Assembly (NCBI RefSeq): GCF_023016085.1
Contig: NZ_JALKBF010000002.1
Location: 62,001-126,000 of the forward strand
Length of the DNA stretch: 64,000 bases
Reading direction: 5' to 3'
From: Aliiroseovarius sp. F47248L
Lineage (GTDB): Bacteria > Pseudomonadota > Alphaproteobacteria > Rhodobacterales > Rhodobacteraceae
Shown here: positions 1 to 8,660 of the stretch, piece after piece
How positions within the stretch are numbered: position 1 is the first letter of the stretch
Layout of the letters: the number at the start of each line of letters is the position of its first letter
Position numbers and translations under genes: made by a program
The notes under the pieces: generated by a model
Database searches by the model: none
Seen by the model: the letters and a program-made list of their open reading frames with translations, nothing else
Told to the model about the DNA's origin: nothing

Positions 1-111
1 GCCCGCAACTGGGCGCTTGAACGTCAATTCACCCCCGCCATGCAAACGGAAAAGCGCGATGCGAAATACGCGGCATGGAAGCGCGCCGTAGCGGCGACAC
101 TCTCGTTCTAG
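1..111 (+). CDS. FGGY-family carbohydrate kinase, C-terminal end (partial)
   Basis: Frame 1 is open from the window edge to a TAG at 109-111 and gives the last 36 residues of a protein that starts upstream. The tail has the Phe-x-Pro, Tyr-x-x-Trp and Ala-Val pattern usual at the end of xylulokinase/glycerol-kinase type (FGGY) sugar kinases, where it closes domain II. The stop lies 15 bases before the alcohol dehydrogenase gene, so the two are probably cotranscribed in a sugar or polyol catabolic operon. The family call rests on a very short stretch; the substrate cannot be given. Confidence 0.5.
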   Translation, partial: ARNWALERQFTPAMQTEKRDAKYAAWKRAVAATLSF

Positions 112-126
112 AAAGCTGACCATCAC

Positions 127-1278
127 ATGACGCCCTTCGGGTTCAGCACACCGGGAAAAACCTTGTTCGGCCGCGGAAGGGCCGACGAGGTCTGTGGTCA
201 TGTGCAAGGGTTCGGGACACGCGTGCTTCTGGTGCGCGGACGCTCGGTTGATCGGGTTGATGACATCGCGCGGGAGCTTGTTCAGACAGGGGCGGCACTA
301 AAAACTGTCTTCGCGGAAGGCGAGCCAACTGTCGCGCAGGTGAATCAGGTGGTGGCAGTGGGACGCGCCCGGAAGGCGCAGACGGTTTTGGCCATCGGTG
401 GTGGCTCGGTGATCGATCTGGGCAAAGCAGCGGCGGCGCTGATCCCGTCGGACAGCGGTCTGATGGACCACCTTGAGGTTGTCGGGGCAGGGCGGCCTTT
501 GACCGCGCAACCGCTGCCGCTTGTGGCCGTGCCCACGACGGCCGGGACGGGTGCGGAAATGACTCGAAACGCGGTGATCAGCGTACCGGATGCCAGCTTG
601 AAGGTCAGCTTGCGCGATGATCGCATGTATCCGACACTGGCCATTGTCGACCCAAGCCTGACCGACAACGCCCCACGGCATGTCACCGTGTCTTCGGGTC
701 TGGATGCGGTCACGCAGGTGATCGAGCCATTTCTGTCCTGCCGGGCGAACCCATTAACCGATGCGCTGTGTCAGTCTGCCATTGTAATGGGGTTGCAGGC
801 CCTGGCGACGTTGATGAGGCGTGAAGACCCCGATGCGCGGGATGCGCTTTCCTATGTCAGCATGATCAGCGGTGTCGCCCTTGCCAATGCGGGCCTTGGT
901 GCAGTCCACGGACTGGCAGGTGTGATTGGTGGGAAAACCAACCTTGCGCATGGGATGATTTGCGCGAACCTTCTTGGTCCGACGCTGGATGTGAATTTCC
1001 AGCGGGTCAAGGCAGATGGGAGCGACCTGAGCCGATATGATTTTCTGAGGCAGACGATCTCGGACATATTCGATGGGTGGGGCGATCAGAACTTCACCGC
1101 ACTTTCCGATGCGTTTGACTTGCAAGGTGTCCCGGGCATGGACGCGATATTGGCAGATCAAACGCAGGCAAATGCCTTGATACAAGACGCCCTAAGATCC
1201 AGTTCGATGAAGGCCAACCCCGTTCATCTAACAGAAGCTGACGCCTTGACGATTTTGCAGAATAGTTTGCCGCGCTAA
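127..1278 (+). CDS. Iron-containing alcohol dehydrogenase (maleylacetate reductase-like)
   Basis: This 383-residue protein is a full-length group III iron-dependent alcohol dehydrogenase. The N-terminal half is a Rossmann-like domain with the GGGSVIDLGKA nucleotide-binding motif near residues 90-101 and the PTTAGTGAEMT segment near 136-146. The C-terminal all-helical domain carries the metal-site signature: SGLDAVTQVIEP, then VHGLAG and AHGMIC, which supply the His ligands. These enzymes interconvert alcohols and aldehydes or reduce maleylacetate with NAD(P)H in the cytosol; the substrate is unresolved. The upstream neighbour is a sugar-kinase fragment and the downstream one a LysR regulator, which suggests a small regulated catabolic unit. 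Confidence 0.88.
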   Translation: MTPFGFSTPGKTLFGRGRADEVCGHVQGFGTRVLLVRGRSVDRVDDIARELVQTGAALKTVFAEGEPTVAQVNQVVAVGRARKAQTVLAIGGGSVIDLGKAAAALIPSDSGLMDHLEVVGAGRPLTAQPLPLVAVPTTAGTGAEMTRNAVISVPDASLKVSLRDDRMYPTLAIVDPSLTDNAPRHVTVSSGLDAVTQVIEPFLSCRANPLTDALCQSAIVMGLQALATLMRREDPDARDALSYVSMISGVALANAGLGAVHGLAGVIGGKTNLAHGMICANLLGPTLDVNFQRVKADGSDLSRYDFLRQTISDIFDGWGDQNFTALSDAFDLQGVPGMDAILADQTQANALIQDALRSSSMKANPVHLTEADALTILQNSLPR

Positions 1279-1402
1279 GCCGCTCAGCTTGGGCGTCTGG
1301 ACGAATCCTTTTGATCCCGTGCGGGTTTCAAAAGCTGCAGACAAACTGACGAAAACTGGCTACACTCATGGTTTACCGCAGTAATTCTCATGGATGGCTG
1401 GC

Positions 1403-2329
1403 ATGGATATCACCCTCGTCCGAACGTTTCTGGAAGTCGCCGCAAATGGCTCTTTCGTGAATGCCAGCGAACGTCTTTTGGTCACACAGTCTGCCGTTAG
1501 CTTGCGAATTGCACGGCTGGAAGAAAGCTTGGGAAAGCAACTTTTCCTGCGCTCGAAATCCGGTGCGGAATTGACCCCGGCGGGGCGCGAGTTTGAACGT
1601 TATGCTTTGTCGCTGATAAAGATCTGGGAAGAAGCGCGTCAACAGATTGGGGTGCCTGAAGGCTACACCAAATCGCTGAGCATCGCGGCCCAGTATTCGC
1701 TGTGGCCGCGACTGGGGTTTCGTTGGATTGATCGTATGCAAGAGGTCATGCCAACGCTTAATGTCCGCGCCGAACTTGGTATGCCTGACCGCATCATGCG
1801 GTTTCTTGTCGAAGGCATCGCCCAGATTGGCCTGATGTATAATCCGCAACTGCGGCCGGGACTGTCGGCCCGTAAAATCTATGACGAAGACCTTGTGCTT
1901 GCCGCATCTTGGGACGCCGATCTCGATGATCTGGCCGATCACTATGTGTTTGTGGATTGGGGACCCGAGTTTGTCCACGCCCATGCGCTTGAGCTGCCGC
2001 AACTGACCAACCCGGGTTTGACACTGTCGCTTGGCGCTTTGGCGGCGGATTATGTCCGGGTACGAAAGGCAGCAGCCTATTTGCCAGCCCGCTATATCAA
2101 ACGCTTTCTCGATCGGGGTGAATTGCATCTGGTGCCGGATGCGCCGATCTTTCCGTTTCCCGTCTGGTCGGTCTGGCGTGACGACCTTGAAGACGATGTA
2201 AGGGCGGTCGCTGAAAGCGCACTTGTTGCAATTCTAACACAGATTGACGCTGATCAAGAGGCTGTCCTGAACGAGCTTGCCGATATTAGCGAGGGCGAAA
2301 GCATCGAAGTTCTTGGAAAGACAGAATAA
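1403..2329 (+). CDS. LysR-family transcriptional regulator
   Basis: This is a LysR-type activator/repressor of about 308 residues. The N-terminal winged helix-turn-helix spans roughly residues 1-60, with the typical pattern FLEVAANGSF, then SQSAVSLRIARLEESLG-type recognition helix (here TQSAVSLRI) and LTPAGREF. The remainder is the periplasmic-binding-protein-like effector domain. I chose the ATG giving MDITLVRTF because it matches the usual LysR start; an in-frame ATG lies three codons upstream at 1394. It follows the alcohol dehydrogenase on the same strand after 124 bases, so it may control that operon, but no operator could be identified. The ligand is unknown. Confidence 0.87.
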   Translation: MDITLVRTFLEVAANGSFVNASERLLVTQSAVSLRIARLEESLGKQLFLRSKSGAELTPAGREFERYALSLIKIWEEARQQIGVPEGYTKSLSIAAQYSLWPRLGFRWIDRMQEVMPTLNVRAELGMPDRIMRFLVEGIAQIGLMYNPQLRPGLSARKIYDEDLVLAASWDADLDDLADHYVFVDWGPEFVHAHALELPQLTNPGLTLSLGALAADYVRVRKAAAYLPARYIKRFLDRGELHLVPDAPIFPFPVWSVWRDDLEDDVRAVAESALVAILTQIDADQEAVLNELADISEGESIEVLGKTE

Positions 2330-2472
2330 ACCTTCAAGTATAAGCTTATATCGTTTTAAGCCTGATTATTTTAAATTTTAGTTAAGTTAAGCGATCCACT
2401 ATCTGCTTTCTCAGCAGGAATGCTCCCGTCCTTTCAGGTCGGGTCATACTTTTTTGGGGAAAGGATAGACCC

Positions 2473-3294
2473 ATGAACAAACGTAATGTGCTGGCCGCAT
2501 CGGCCCTGGCGCTTCTCGTGGCTGCCCCTGTATTTGCGCAGGGCGCTTTGGTTGGCGTTGACACTCTTGATGATCGCATCGACGACATTCAGGAAGAGGT
2601 CACCGATGATCTGAACAACGCGAACAAACGCGACCGTCTGAGCAACCAATATGCGCAGGGCTGGACCGGCAGTGTCGCCCTTGGTTTCACTGCAACCGCA
2701 GGCAACACCGACACGGCTGATCTGGATCTGGCTGGTCGCTTCCGCTATGGCAACGGCCCTTGGAACCATACTTTCGGTTTCGCGGCTGAGTTTGCTGAAG
2801 ACAACGGCGTGCGCAACAAGGAAGAAATCTACGCAACCTATGACGTAAACCGTTACTTCAACGAACAGTTCTATCTGTTTGGTCTGGGCTCGGTCCGTTA
2901 TGACAACTTCGACGCCAACAAGATCGACGCGTTCCTGGGCTTTGGCCCTGGCTACCGTGTGATCAACGAACCCAACATGAGCTGGCGTGTTCAAGCTGGC
3001 CCCGGCGCGCGTTATGTCGAAAACCAAGCGGGCGTAGGGTCGACCGAAGTGGCCGGTATCTTGTCGTCGCGTTTCTATACCGACATCACCGAAACCGTAT
3101 CGCTGTCGATGGACACGGATGTTCTGTTCTCGAAAGCTGACACAACGATCAACAACGATCTTGGTGTTAACTTCAAAGTCACCGACCGGATGTCGACACG
3201 TGTGTCGTATCGGACGGAATGGAACAGCGACCCGCTGCCTGGCTTCAGCAGTGCCGACAACTCGTTGGGCGTGTCCCTCGTGTACGGCTTCTGA
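2473..3294 (+). CDS. DUF481 family outer-membrane protein (YdiY-like)
   Basis: The 273-residue product starts with a Sec signal peptide (MNKRNVLAASALALLVAAP, cleavage after VFAQ/GA) and continues as alternating beta strands ending in an aromatic C-terminal residue (VYGF), as expected of an outer-membrane beta barrel. The segment GWTGSVALGFTATAGNTDT is the DUF481 hallmark found in salt-induced outer-membrane proteins such as YdiY. The function of the family is not established. The gene stands alone, with a GGGAAAGG ribosome site shortly before the start and a strong intrinsic terminator directly after it. Confidence 0.85.
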   Translation: MNKRNVLAASALALLVAAPVFAQGALVGVDTLDDRIDDIQEEVTDDLNNANKRDRLSNQYAQGWTGSVALGFTATAGNTDTADLDLAGRFRYGNGPWNHTFGFAAEFAEDNGVRNKEEIYATYDVNRYFNEQFYLFGLGSVRYDNFDANKIDAFLGFGPGYRVINEPNMSWRVQAGPGARYVENQAGVGSTEVAGILSSRFYTDITETVSLSMDTDVLFSKADTTINNDLGVNFKVTDRMSTRVSYRTEWNSDPLPGFSSADNSLGVSLVYGF

Positions 3295-3320
3295 CCTAAC
3301 CAGTTTTCCCTCAAGACTTA

Positions 3321-3345
3321 GGGCGGAGCAATCCGCCCTTTTTTT
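3321..3345 (+). terminator. Rho-independent terminator of the DUF481 gene
   Basis: A perfect 7-bp stem GGGCGGA/TCCGCCC with a GCAA tetraloop is followed by seven consecutive T, starting 26 bases after the stop codon. Confidence 0.92.
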
Positions 3346-3562
3346 ATTTAGGAACGCTGAGTGCGCCACCCGTTTGCGATGCCACATGACCACCTGCGTT
3401 CGCGCCCACGAATATTCTGACATCATCTTGCCTTCCGGATTCTCACGGGGCAATGTCGCCCCCTTGGTGAAGCGAGTCGGCAGGCCGTTTGATCAAATCA
3501 ACTTTTATCACCCATCCCGAAACAGGGGATTTTGCGTTTTTGGCGCAAGAAAAGGTTTCGAA

Positions 3563-4756
3563 ATGTCAGTTAGTTTGGTGCGCTCAGCGATTGTTCTGGG
3601 AACATTGTCTATGGTTGGTCCCTTTGCGATCGACATGTATCTGCCTGCAATGCCTGCTATCGCGACTGATCTGGGTGTCGGGGAAACGGCCGTTCAGGCG
3701 ACCATAACGTCCTATTTCATTGCCTTTGGCATCGCCCAGCTGATCTATGGCCCATGGGCGGATCAATCCGGGCGCAAACTGCCGATTTTCGTGGGTGTTG
3801 GCATTTTTCTGATCGCCTCAATCGGAGCCGCTATGGCAGGGACAGTGACCGAGCTGACCGCATGGCGGTTCCTTCAGGGGCTTGGCGGAGCCGTGTTGAT
3901 GGTCGTTCCCCGCGCCATCATCCGAGATATGCACACTGGTGCAGAAGCCACACGTCTTATGGCGATGATTATGCTTGTGATCTCGGTTTCGCCCATGTTG
4001 GCGCCACTGGCGGGCAGCGGTATTCTGGCATTCTCTGGCTGGCGTGCCATTTTCGCCGTGATTGCGGTGGCAGCCCTGATCAGCCTGACGATGACAGCAA
4101 CTCTGCTGCCTGAAACGCTACCTGCTGAACGGCGCACCCGTGCCAATTTGCGCACCATGCTGAAAGGCGCGCGTACGCTTCTGACCGACCCCGGCTTCAT
4201 GAGCCTGACATTCATCGGCGCATTCGGTATGGCCAGTTTCTTTGTCTTTCTGGCGTCAGCCTCGTTCGTCTATATGAATCAATTCAGCCTGTCGCCCACC
4301 GGTTTTTCATTAGCCTTTGCCGTGAATGCGGCAGGCTTCTTCACTGCATCACAATTTGCCGGGCCACTAGCAGGTCGCATCGGGCTTGCCAAGACCATTC
4401 GGTTGGGCACAGGCGTGTTTGCAGGCTTTACGCTGGCCCTTCTGGTCATCTCTCTTCTGGGCGGGGCAACCCTGCCGATTGTGATCGGCTTCCTTCTGCT
4501 TGGAAACGCAGGGCTTGGCCTTGTGATCCCGACCACAATGGTCATGGCGCTTGAAGATCACGGAGAGCTGGCGGGCCTTGCCTCGTCGCTTGGTGGCACG
4601 CTGCAGATGCTGACCGGCGGCGTGATGATCGTCGCGGCTTCGCCTTTCTTTAATGGAACGGCAACGCCAATGGTTGCGGCCATCGCGCTGTGTGGTGCGA
4701 TTGCGTTTGGTCTGACTGTCATTTCGCTGCGGCGCCAACAGGCCGTGGCGGGATAG
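3563..4756 (+). CDS. Bcr/CflA-type multidrug efflux MFS transporter
   Basis: The protein is 397 residues from the ATG giving MSVSLVRSAIVLG. It has about 12 hydrophobic helices. The first helix carries FAIDMYLPAMP, the signature of the Bcr/CflA drug:proton antiporter branch, and the loop after helix 2 has GPWADQSGRKLP, the MFS motif A that links helices 2 and 3. It is an inner-membrane exporter of small toxic compounds. The reading frame remains open far upstream, but that extension overlaps the preceding gene and its terminator, so the start at 3563 is preferred; AAAAGG lies just before it. The substrate cannot be predicted. Confidence 0.88.
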   Translation: MSVSLVRSAIVLGTLSMVGPFAIDMYLPAMPAIATDLGVGETAVQATITSYFIAFGIAQLIYGPWADQSGRKLPIFVGVGIFLIASIGAAMAGTVTELTAWRFLQGLGGAVLMVVPRAIIRDMHTGAEATRLMAMIMLVISVSPMLAPLAGSGILAFSGWRAIFAVIAVAALISLTMTATLLPETLPAERRTRANLRTMLKGARTLLTDPGFMSLTFIGAFGMASFFVFLASASFVYMNQFSLSPTGFSLAFAVNAAGFFTASQFAGPLAGRIGLAKTIRLGTGVFAGFTLALLVISLLGGATLPIVIGFLLLGNAGLGLVIPTTMVMALEDHGELAGLASSLGGTLQMLTGGVMIVAASPFFNGTATPMVAAIALCGAIAFGLTVISLRRQQAVAG

Positions 4757-4906
4757 CCAGCACTCCCCACATTTTAGAATTACGTATGGTCAATAATCCA
4801 TCATGGGTTGCGCGGATTTCCGCGTGTGCGTTGCACCCGGCTTGACCCGCCGCTGTGAGTGCCGGACGCTTCCCTTGCTTTCTTTTACATTTTAGGGAGA
4901 CCGACC

Positions 4907-6631
4907 GTGAAACGATTTTATGTGGGTGCGCTGTGCGCATCACTTGTCACTGTTCAACCAACCTACGCCCAACAAGCTGCCATCTATTCCGGCGAAGATC
5001 GCGTGCATCCGGTCTATGCCGAAAACGGTATGGTCGCGGCGCAAGAAGCGGTGGCTGCACAGGTCGGCTTGGATATTCTTGAGGCCGGCGGCAACGCGAT
5101 TGATGCAGGCATCGCCGTGGCGTTCGCGCTGGCGGTGACTCTTCCACGCGCGGGCAACCTTGGCGGTGGGGGTTTCATGATGGTGCATGACGCCGAAACT
5201 AACGAAACCCGCGCCATTGACTATCGCGAAATGGCCCCCTCTGGTGCGGAACGTGATATGTTTCTGGATGCAGACGGCAATGCCGACAGCGAATTGTCCC
5301 GCTTCACCGGTTTGGCCACAGGTGTTCCGGGAACCGTTGCCGGGATGAAAATGGCGTTGGATGAGTATGGTTCGATGTCTTGGGAACAGGTCGTTGCACC
5401 CGCCGTTGCGCTGGCCCGTGACGGAATCGCGGTGACGCCCGGACTGGCAGACAGCCTGAAAGGTCTGGAAGATCGTCTGAAGAAATGGCCGTCCTCGCAA
5501 TCCATCTTCTACAAGGAAGATGGCAGCTTCTATGAACCGGGCGATCTTCTGGTGCAGGCCGACCTGGCCAATACCTTACAAAAGATTGCAGATGAAGGTG
5601 TTGACGGGTTCTATAAGGGCAGCGTCGCTGAACAGATTTCCGCAGCCGTGCAAGCATCGGGCGGGCGGATCACCGTGGAGGACATGGCGGCCTATAAGCC
5701 CGTTCTGCGCGAACCCGTCATCGGTGAATACCGCGGGTATGAGATCGTTTCGATGCCCCCACCCAGCTCGGGCGGCGCGCATATCGTGCAGATCCTGAAC
5801 ATCCTTGAAGACTATCCGATTGGCTTCCTTGGCCATAACTCGGCCGATACGATCCATCTGATGTCCGAAGCGATGAAACGTGCCTATGCCGACCGGTCCG
5901 AATATTTGGGGGACAGTGATTTTGTCGATGTTCCGCTGGCTGAAATCACGTCGAAAGACTATGCCGCCGACGTCAGAAGCCAGATCAGCCTGAATGTCGC
6001 CACCCCGTCGGACACCATAAAACCCGGTGATCTTACCCCCTATGAAAGCAACGAGACCACACATTTCTCGATCGTGGATCAATGGGGCAATGCGGTGTCC
6101 AACACCTATACGATCAACTTCTCATATGGGTCGGGCATGGTCGCAGATGGCACCGGCGTTCTGATGAATAACGAGATGGATGACTTTTCCGCGAAACCCG
6201 GTGTCGCCAATGCCTATGGCCTGATCGGCGGGGATGCCAACGCGGTGGAGCCGGGCAAGCGTCCGTTGTCTTCGATGTCGCCCACCTTGGTGATGAAAGA
6301 TGGCGATGTGTTTCTGGTGACAGGCAGCCCCGGCGGCTCGCGCATCATCACGACCACTTTGCAGATCATCATGAACGTCATCGACCACGGCATGAACATT
6401 GCCGAGGCGTCAGTGGCCCCACGCATCCACCACCAGTGGTTGCCCGATGAAATCCGGATCGAAGATGGGATCAGCAAAGACACCATCCGTATTCTGGAAC
6501 AACGCGGCCACAGCGTGTCTGAGAAATCAGTGATGGGATCCACCCAGTCGATCATGGTCGATGCTGAAGCCGGTTTGTTGTTCGGTGCATCCGACCCGCG
6601 TCGCGTCGATGCGGCGACTTTGGGTCACTGA
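4907..6631 (+). CDS. ggt: Gamma-glutamyltransferase (glutathione hydrolase)
   Basis: The product is 574 residues, the normal length for a periplasmic gamma-glutamyltranspeptidase. The start is taken as a GTG preceded by AGGGAGA, which gives a signal peptide (VKRFYVGALCASLVTVQPTYA). The proenzyme self-cleaves before a threonine to form large and small subunits; here that is Thr384 in ETTHFSIVD, the match to the TTHYS site of E. coli. Other family marks are the N-terminal ENGMVAAQE and GGNAIDAGIA segments, GNLGGGGFM, and PLSSMSPT and GSPGGSRI in the small subunit. It hydrolyses glutathione or transfers its gamma-glutamyl group, for cysteine salvage. It stands alone, and a hairpin follows. Confidence 0.95.
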   Translation: MKRFYVGALCASLVTVQPTYAQQAAIYSGEDRVHPVYAENGMVAAQEAVAAQVGLDILEAGGNAIDAGIAVAFALAVTLPRAGNLGGGGFMMVHDAETNETRAIDYREMAPSGAERDMFLDADGNADSELSRFTGLATGVPGTVAGMKMALDEYGSMSWEQVVAPAVALARDGIAVTPGLADSLKGLEDRLKKWPSSQSIFYKEDGSFYEPGDLLVQADLANTLQKIADEGVDGFYKGSVAEQISAAVQASGGRITVEDMAAYKPVLREPVIGEYRGYEIVSMPPPSSGGAHIVQILNILEDYPIGFLGHNSADTIHLMSEAMKRAYADRSEYLGDSDFVDVPLAEITSKDYAADVRSQISLNVATPSDTIKPGDLTPYESNETTHFSIVDQWGNAVSNTYTINFSYGSGMVADGTGVLMNNEMDDFSAKPGVANAYGLIGGDANAVEPGKRPLSSMSPTLVMKDGDVFLVTGSPGGSRIITTTLQIIMNVIDHGMNIAEASVAPRIHHQWLPDEIRIEDGISKDTIRILEQRGHSVSEKSVMGSTQSIMVDAEAGLLFGASDPRRVDAATLGH

Positions 6632-6657
6632 TCTGTCGACGTCTGAATGACAACTGA

Positions 6658-6688
6658 AAGCGGCCCTCAACCTGCTTGGGGGTCGCTT
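6658..6688. terminator. Hairpin between convergent genes, possible bidirectional terminator
   Basis: A 13-bp stem (AAGCGGCCCTCAA paired with TTGGGGGTCGCTT, two G-T wobbles) with a 5-base loop sits between the stop codons of ggt and the convergent cyclic-nucleotide domain gene. No T-run follows on either strand, so it is not a canonical intrinsic terminator. Confidence 0.5.
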
Positions 6689-6726
6689 CGATTATATGTA
6701 GGCATTGACTAGTGTAGATTTGGCGG

Positions 6727-7353
6727 TCAATTGACGCCGGATGCACTGCTTACATCTGCCATCAAACGACGTGTGATCGTTCGCATGATCGCCAACCCAA
6801 AACTTGGGTCTTCGAATTGCAGTCGCATGAATTGTTTTTCGTTGATGCCATAAACTTCGGTATCCTCAATGCAACGGGCCGTTGCCGTGCGCGTGGCGGC
6901 ATCGGCAAAGAATGCAATCTCGCCAAAAACGTCGCCGGGGGCCAGGTCAATACCGAAGTCTTCGATCCCAATCCGGCCTTTTGCCAGATAATAAAGTTGG
7001 TCGACCTTATCGCCGCGTTTGAAGACCACCGACCCTGCGTCAAACCGCAACAGCTTGCCATACGTCTTGATCACAGAGAAATCGGACTGTCCGCCGCCCG
7101 CGGCCGAGTTTACTTTGTTGCGCAGTGAAAGCACCTGCCAGAACCGATAAAGGTTAATCGGAAGCAAAATGAGTTCCATCGCCAGAAGTGGCCAAAGGTG
7201 CAGGATGGAGGCGTAGGTGGCAAAGCAAAGCGACGATGTGATCGCCAGAACCCGAAGTGGCAGCATGGTGCTTACCGAATAGGAAGCGATCGTGATCAAA
7301 GAGGCGAGCCAGCCAATTCCTTCGACCCAGTTAAGATTTGCGATCTGATCCAT
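6727..7353 (-). CDS. Membrane protein with C-terminal cyclic nucleotide-binding domain
   Basis: The protein is 208 residues from the ATG giving MDQIANLNW. The first 75 residues form about three membrane helices. The rest is a CRP-type beta-roll with a recognisable phosphate-binding cassette, GDVFGEIAFF followed by RTATAR, in which the Gly-Glu and Arg-x-Ala residues that hold the cyclic phosphate are kept. There is no DNA-binding domain. The layout, three helices then a cyclic nucleotide-binding domain, resembles Popeye-domain proteins. A role as membrane cAMP/cGMP sensor is inferred from the domain only; ligand and output are unknown. It stands between ggt (convergent) and the P-loop kinase (divergent). 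Confidence 0.8.
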   Translation of the reverse strand: MDQIANLNWVEGIGWLASLITIASYSVSTMLPLRVLAITSSLCFATYASILHLWPLLAMELILLPINLYRFWQVLSLRNKVNSAAGGGQSDFSVIKTYGKLLRFDAGSVVFKRGDKVDQLYYLAKGRIGIEDFGIDLAPGDVFGEIAFFADAATRTATARCIEDTEVYGINEKQFMRLQFEDPSFGLAIMRTITRRLMADVSSASGVN

Positions 7354-7547
7354 GGAAGTCCTCGCTGGGTTAGGTGCAGCTGGTGGGCAGCGTAGCTTAA
7401 CTTGCGTGAGTAAGCACGGCATACACGGAAGAGCCAAGCCGCCCACTCTTGACTAGCATATTTGTTTCGAGGTCTGGTCTGAGGAATATCCGAACTCATC
7501 ATCCGTGTTGATGACGGGTGCAAAGAACCAACGGTCGAGGATGTGGC

Positions 7548-8177
7548 GTGAGCAACGTAACCAACCTTGCAGCGACGCTGCTGGATCGCATTTTGGCGGC
7601 ACCACGTGCCGGTCAGCGCAGGCTCGTTGCCTTGGCCGGGCCGCCAGCCTCTGGCAAGTCGACCCTGTCCAGCGTCTTGGCCGATCAGATGAAGGCGGCA
7701 GGCTGCAACACGCTGGTGGTTCCGATGGATGGTTTTCACCTCGACAATCGGATTCTGAGCGCGCGCGGGTTGTTGCCCCGCAAGGGCGCGCCCGAGACAT
7801 TTGATGTGGAAGGTTTCAAGCGCCTTGTTGCTGCGCTGCCCCATTCAGATCTTGTCTATTTCCCGATTTTTGACCGGGATCGCGACATTGCCATAGCCGG
7901 TGCGGGCGTGGTGCCAGAGACATGCGACACCATTATCATCGAAGGCAATTACCTGCTTTTTCATGCACCCGGTTGGCGCGATCTGGGCCGTTTCTGGGAC
8001 ATATCGGTCCGGCTGGATGTGCCGGAAGATGTGTTGAAGAAACGTCTTGTGGATCGGTGGCTGGCACATGGGCTGACGCCGGATCAGGCGCGTGCCCGCG
8101 CGGCTGAAAATGATCTTCCAAACGCAAACAGCGTTTCCCTGTCTTCACTTAATGCCGACATTACCGTGACCGCCTGA
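7548..8177 (+). CDS. P-loop nucleoside/sugar kinase of the uridine kinase/pantothenate kinase fold (YggC-like)
   Basis: The product is 209 residues from a GTG preceded by GAGG. A Walker A motif, AGPPASGKST, lies near residue 32, then PMDGFHLDN (family PMDGFH motif that positions the acceptor), then a kinase core with IIIEGNYLL and a lid-like arginine-rich region (RLVDRWLAHGL). This pattern is that of uridine kinase/type I pantothenate kinase relatives such as E. coli YggC and fructose kinase-like proteins of sugar operons. The phosphate acceptor is not known. It is a cytosolic enzyme, divergent from the preceding gene and convergent with the ArsR gene, with only 15 bases between the stops. 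Confidence 0.78.
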   Translation: MSNVTNLAATLLDRILAAPRAGQRRLVALAGPPASGKSTLSSVLADQMKAAGCNTLVVPMDGFHLDNRILSARGLLPRKGAPETFDVEGFKRLVAALPHSDLVYFPIFDRDRDIAIAGAGVVPETCDTIIIEGNYLLFHAPGWRDLGRFWDISVRLDVPEDVLKKRLVDRWLAHGLTPDQARARAAENDLPNANSVSLSSLNADITVTA

Positions 8178-8192
8178 CGGCAGGGTCGCCGG

Positions 8193-8504
8193 TCAATCGC
8201 AGAAGCTGGCTTTCAGGTGCCCCAAAACGTCAAGACAGCGGGGATCCGAGATCGAATAATAGATCTGCAGGCCTTCCTTCTCGCCCTTCACCAACCCTTC
8301 GGCGCGCATTTTTGCAAGGTGTTGCGAAATCGCGGACTGCGACAGGTCGGCAACCGTGCACAACTCGGACACCGTGGCGCGGCCAGAGGCAAGGCGGCAC
8401 AAGATCATCAACCGACGTGTGTTGGCCAGTTGTTTCAACAAGGTCGCGACTTCGTCCGCGCGGGCCTGAAGATCGGCCATTGGGTCTGTGTTGGCGAGCG
8501 TCAT
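8193..8504 (-). CDS. ArsR/SmtB-family regulator, SqrR/BigR-like persulfide sensor
   Basis: This 103-residue winged-helix repressor has the ArsR recognition helix LSQSAISQHLAKMR near residues 54-67. Cysteines occur at 36 (in RLMILC), 49, 90 and 102. The pair Cys36-Cys102 has the same sequence context and the same 66-residue spacing as the two cysteines that form the tetrasulfide switch in SqrR/BigR persulfide sensors, whereas the alpha3 metal site CxC of ArsR is absent. It is divergent from the RND efflux operon, with 156 bases between the starts, and probably represses it and itself. Persulfide sensing is inferred, not shown. Confidence 0.88.
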   Translation of the reverse strand: MTLANTDPMADLQARADEVATLLKQLANTRRLMILCRLASGRATVSELCTVADLSQSAISQHLAKMRAEGLVKGEKEGLQIYYSISDPRCLDVLGHLKASFCD

Positions 8505-8660
8505 CGTTTCCCTTTGCTTTGGCGGACGTATTCGTATTTGACAATATTTAAGTGTTTACTAAATTAGATTTTGCTAATATGAAAGTCAAGCGCAACCGGT
8601 GCTTACCTTCCGGACGCGCGCAGAAAATCGCTCTTACCCGCCCAAACCAAAGGCGCTGCC
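8505..8660. promoter_or_regulatory. Divergent promoter region between arsR-like gene and RND efflux operon
   Basis: This 156-base spacer is much more AT-rich than its surroundings at 8530-8585. On the plus strand TTGACA at 8538-8543 is followed 17 bases later by a weak -10 (AAATTA). An ATATT/AATAT inverted pair and TTAG-N6-CTAA lie in the same AT-rich stretch and could form the repressor operator. The assignment is tentative. Confidence 0.4.

Noticed and set aside
2339..2350. 12-base palindrome TATAAGCTTATA after the LysR gene
   Set aside because: Short, AT-rich and centred on a HindIII site; no T-run or known operator, so it may be chance.
3119..3562. 148-codon N-terminal extension of the MFS transporter frame
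   Set aside because: It runs through the end of the DUF481 gene and its terminator, and the MFS family start is at 3563.
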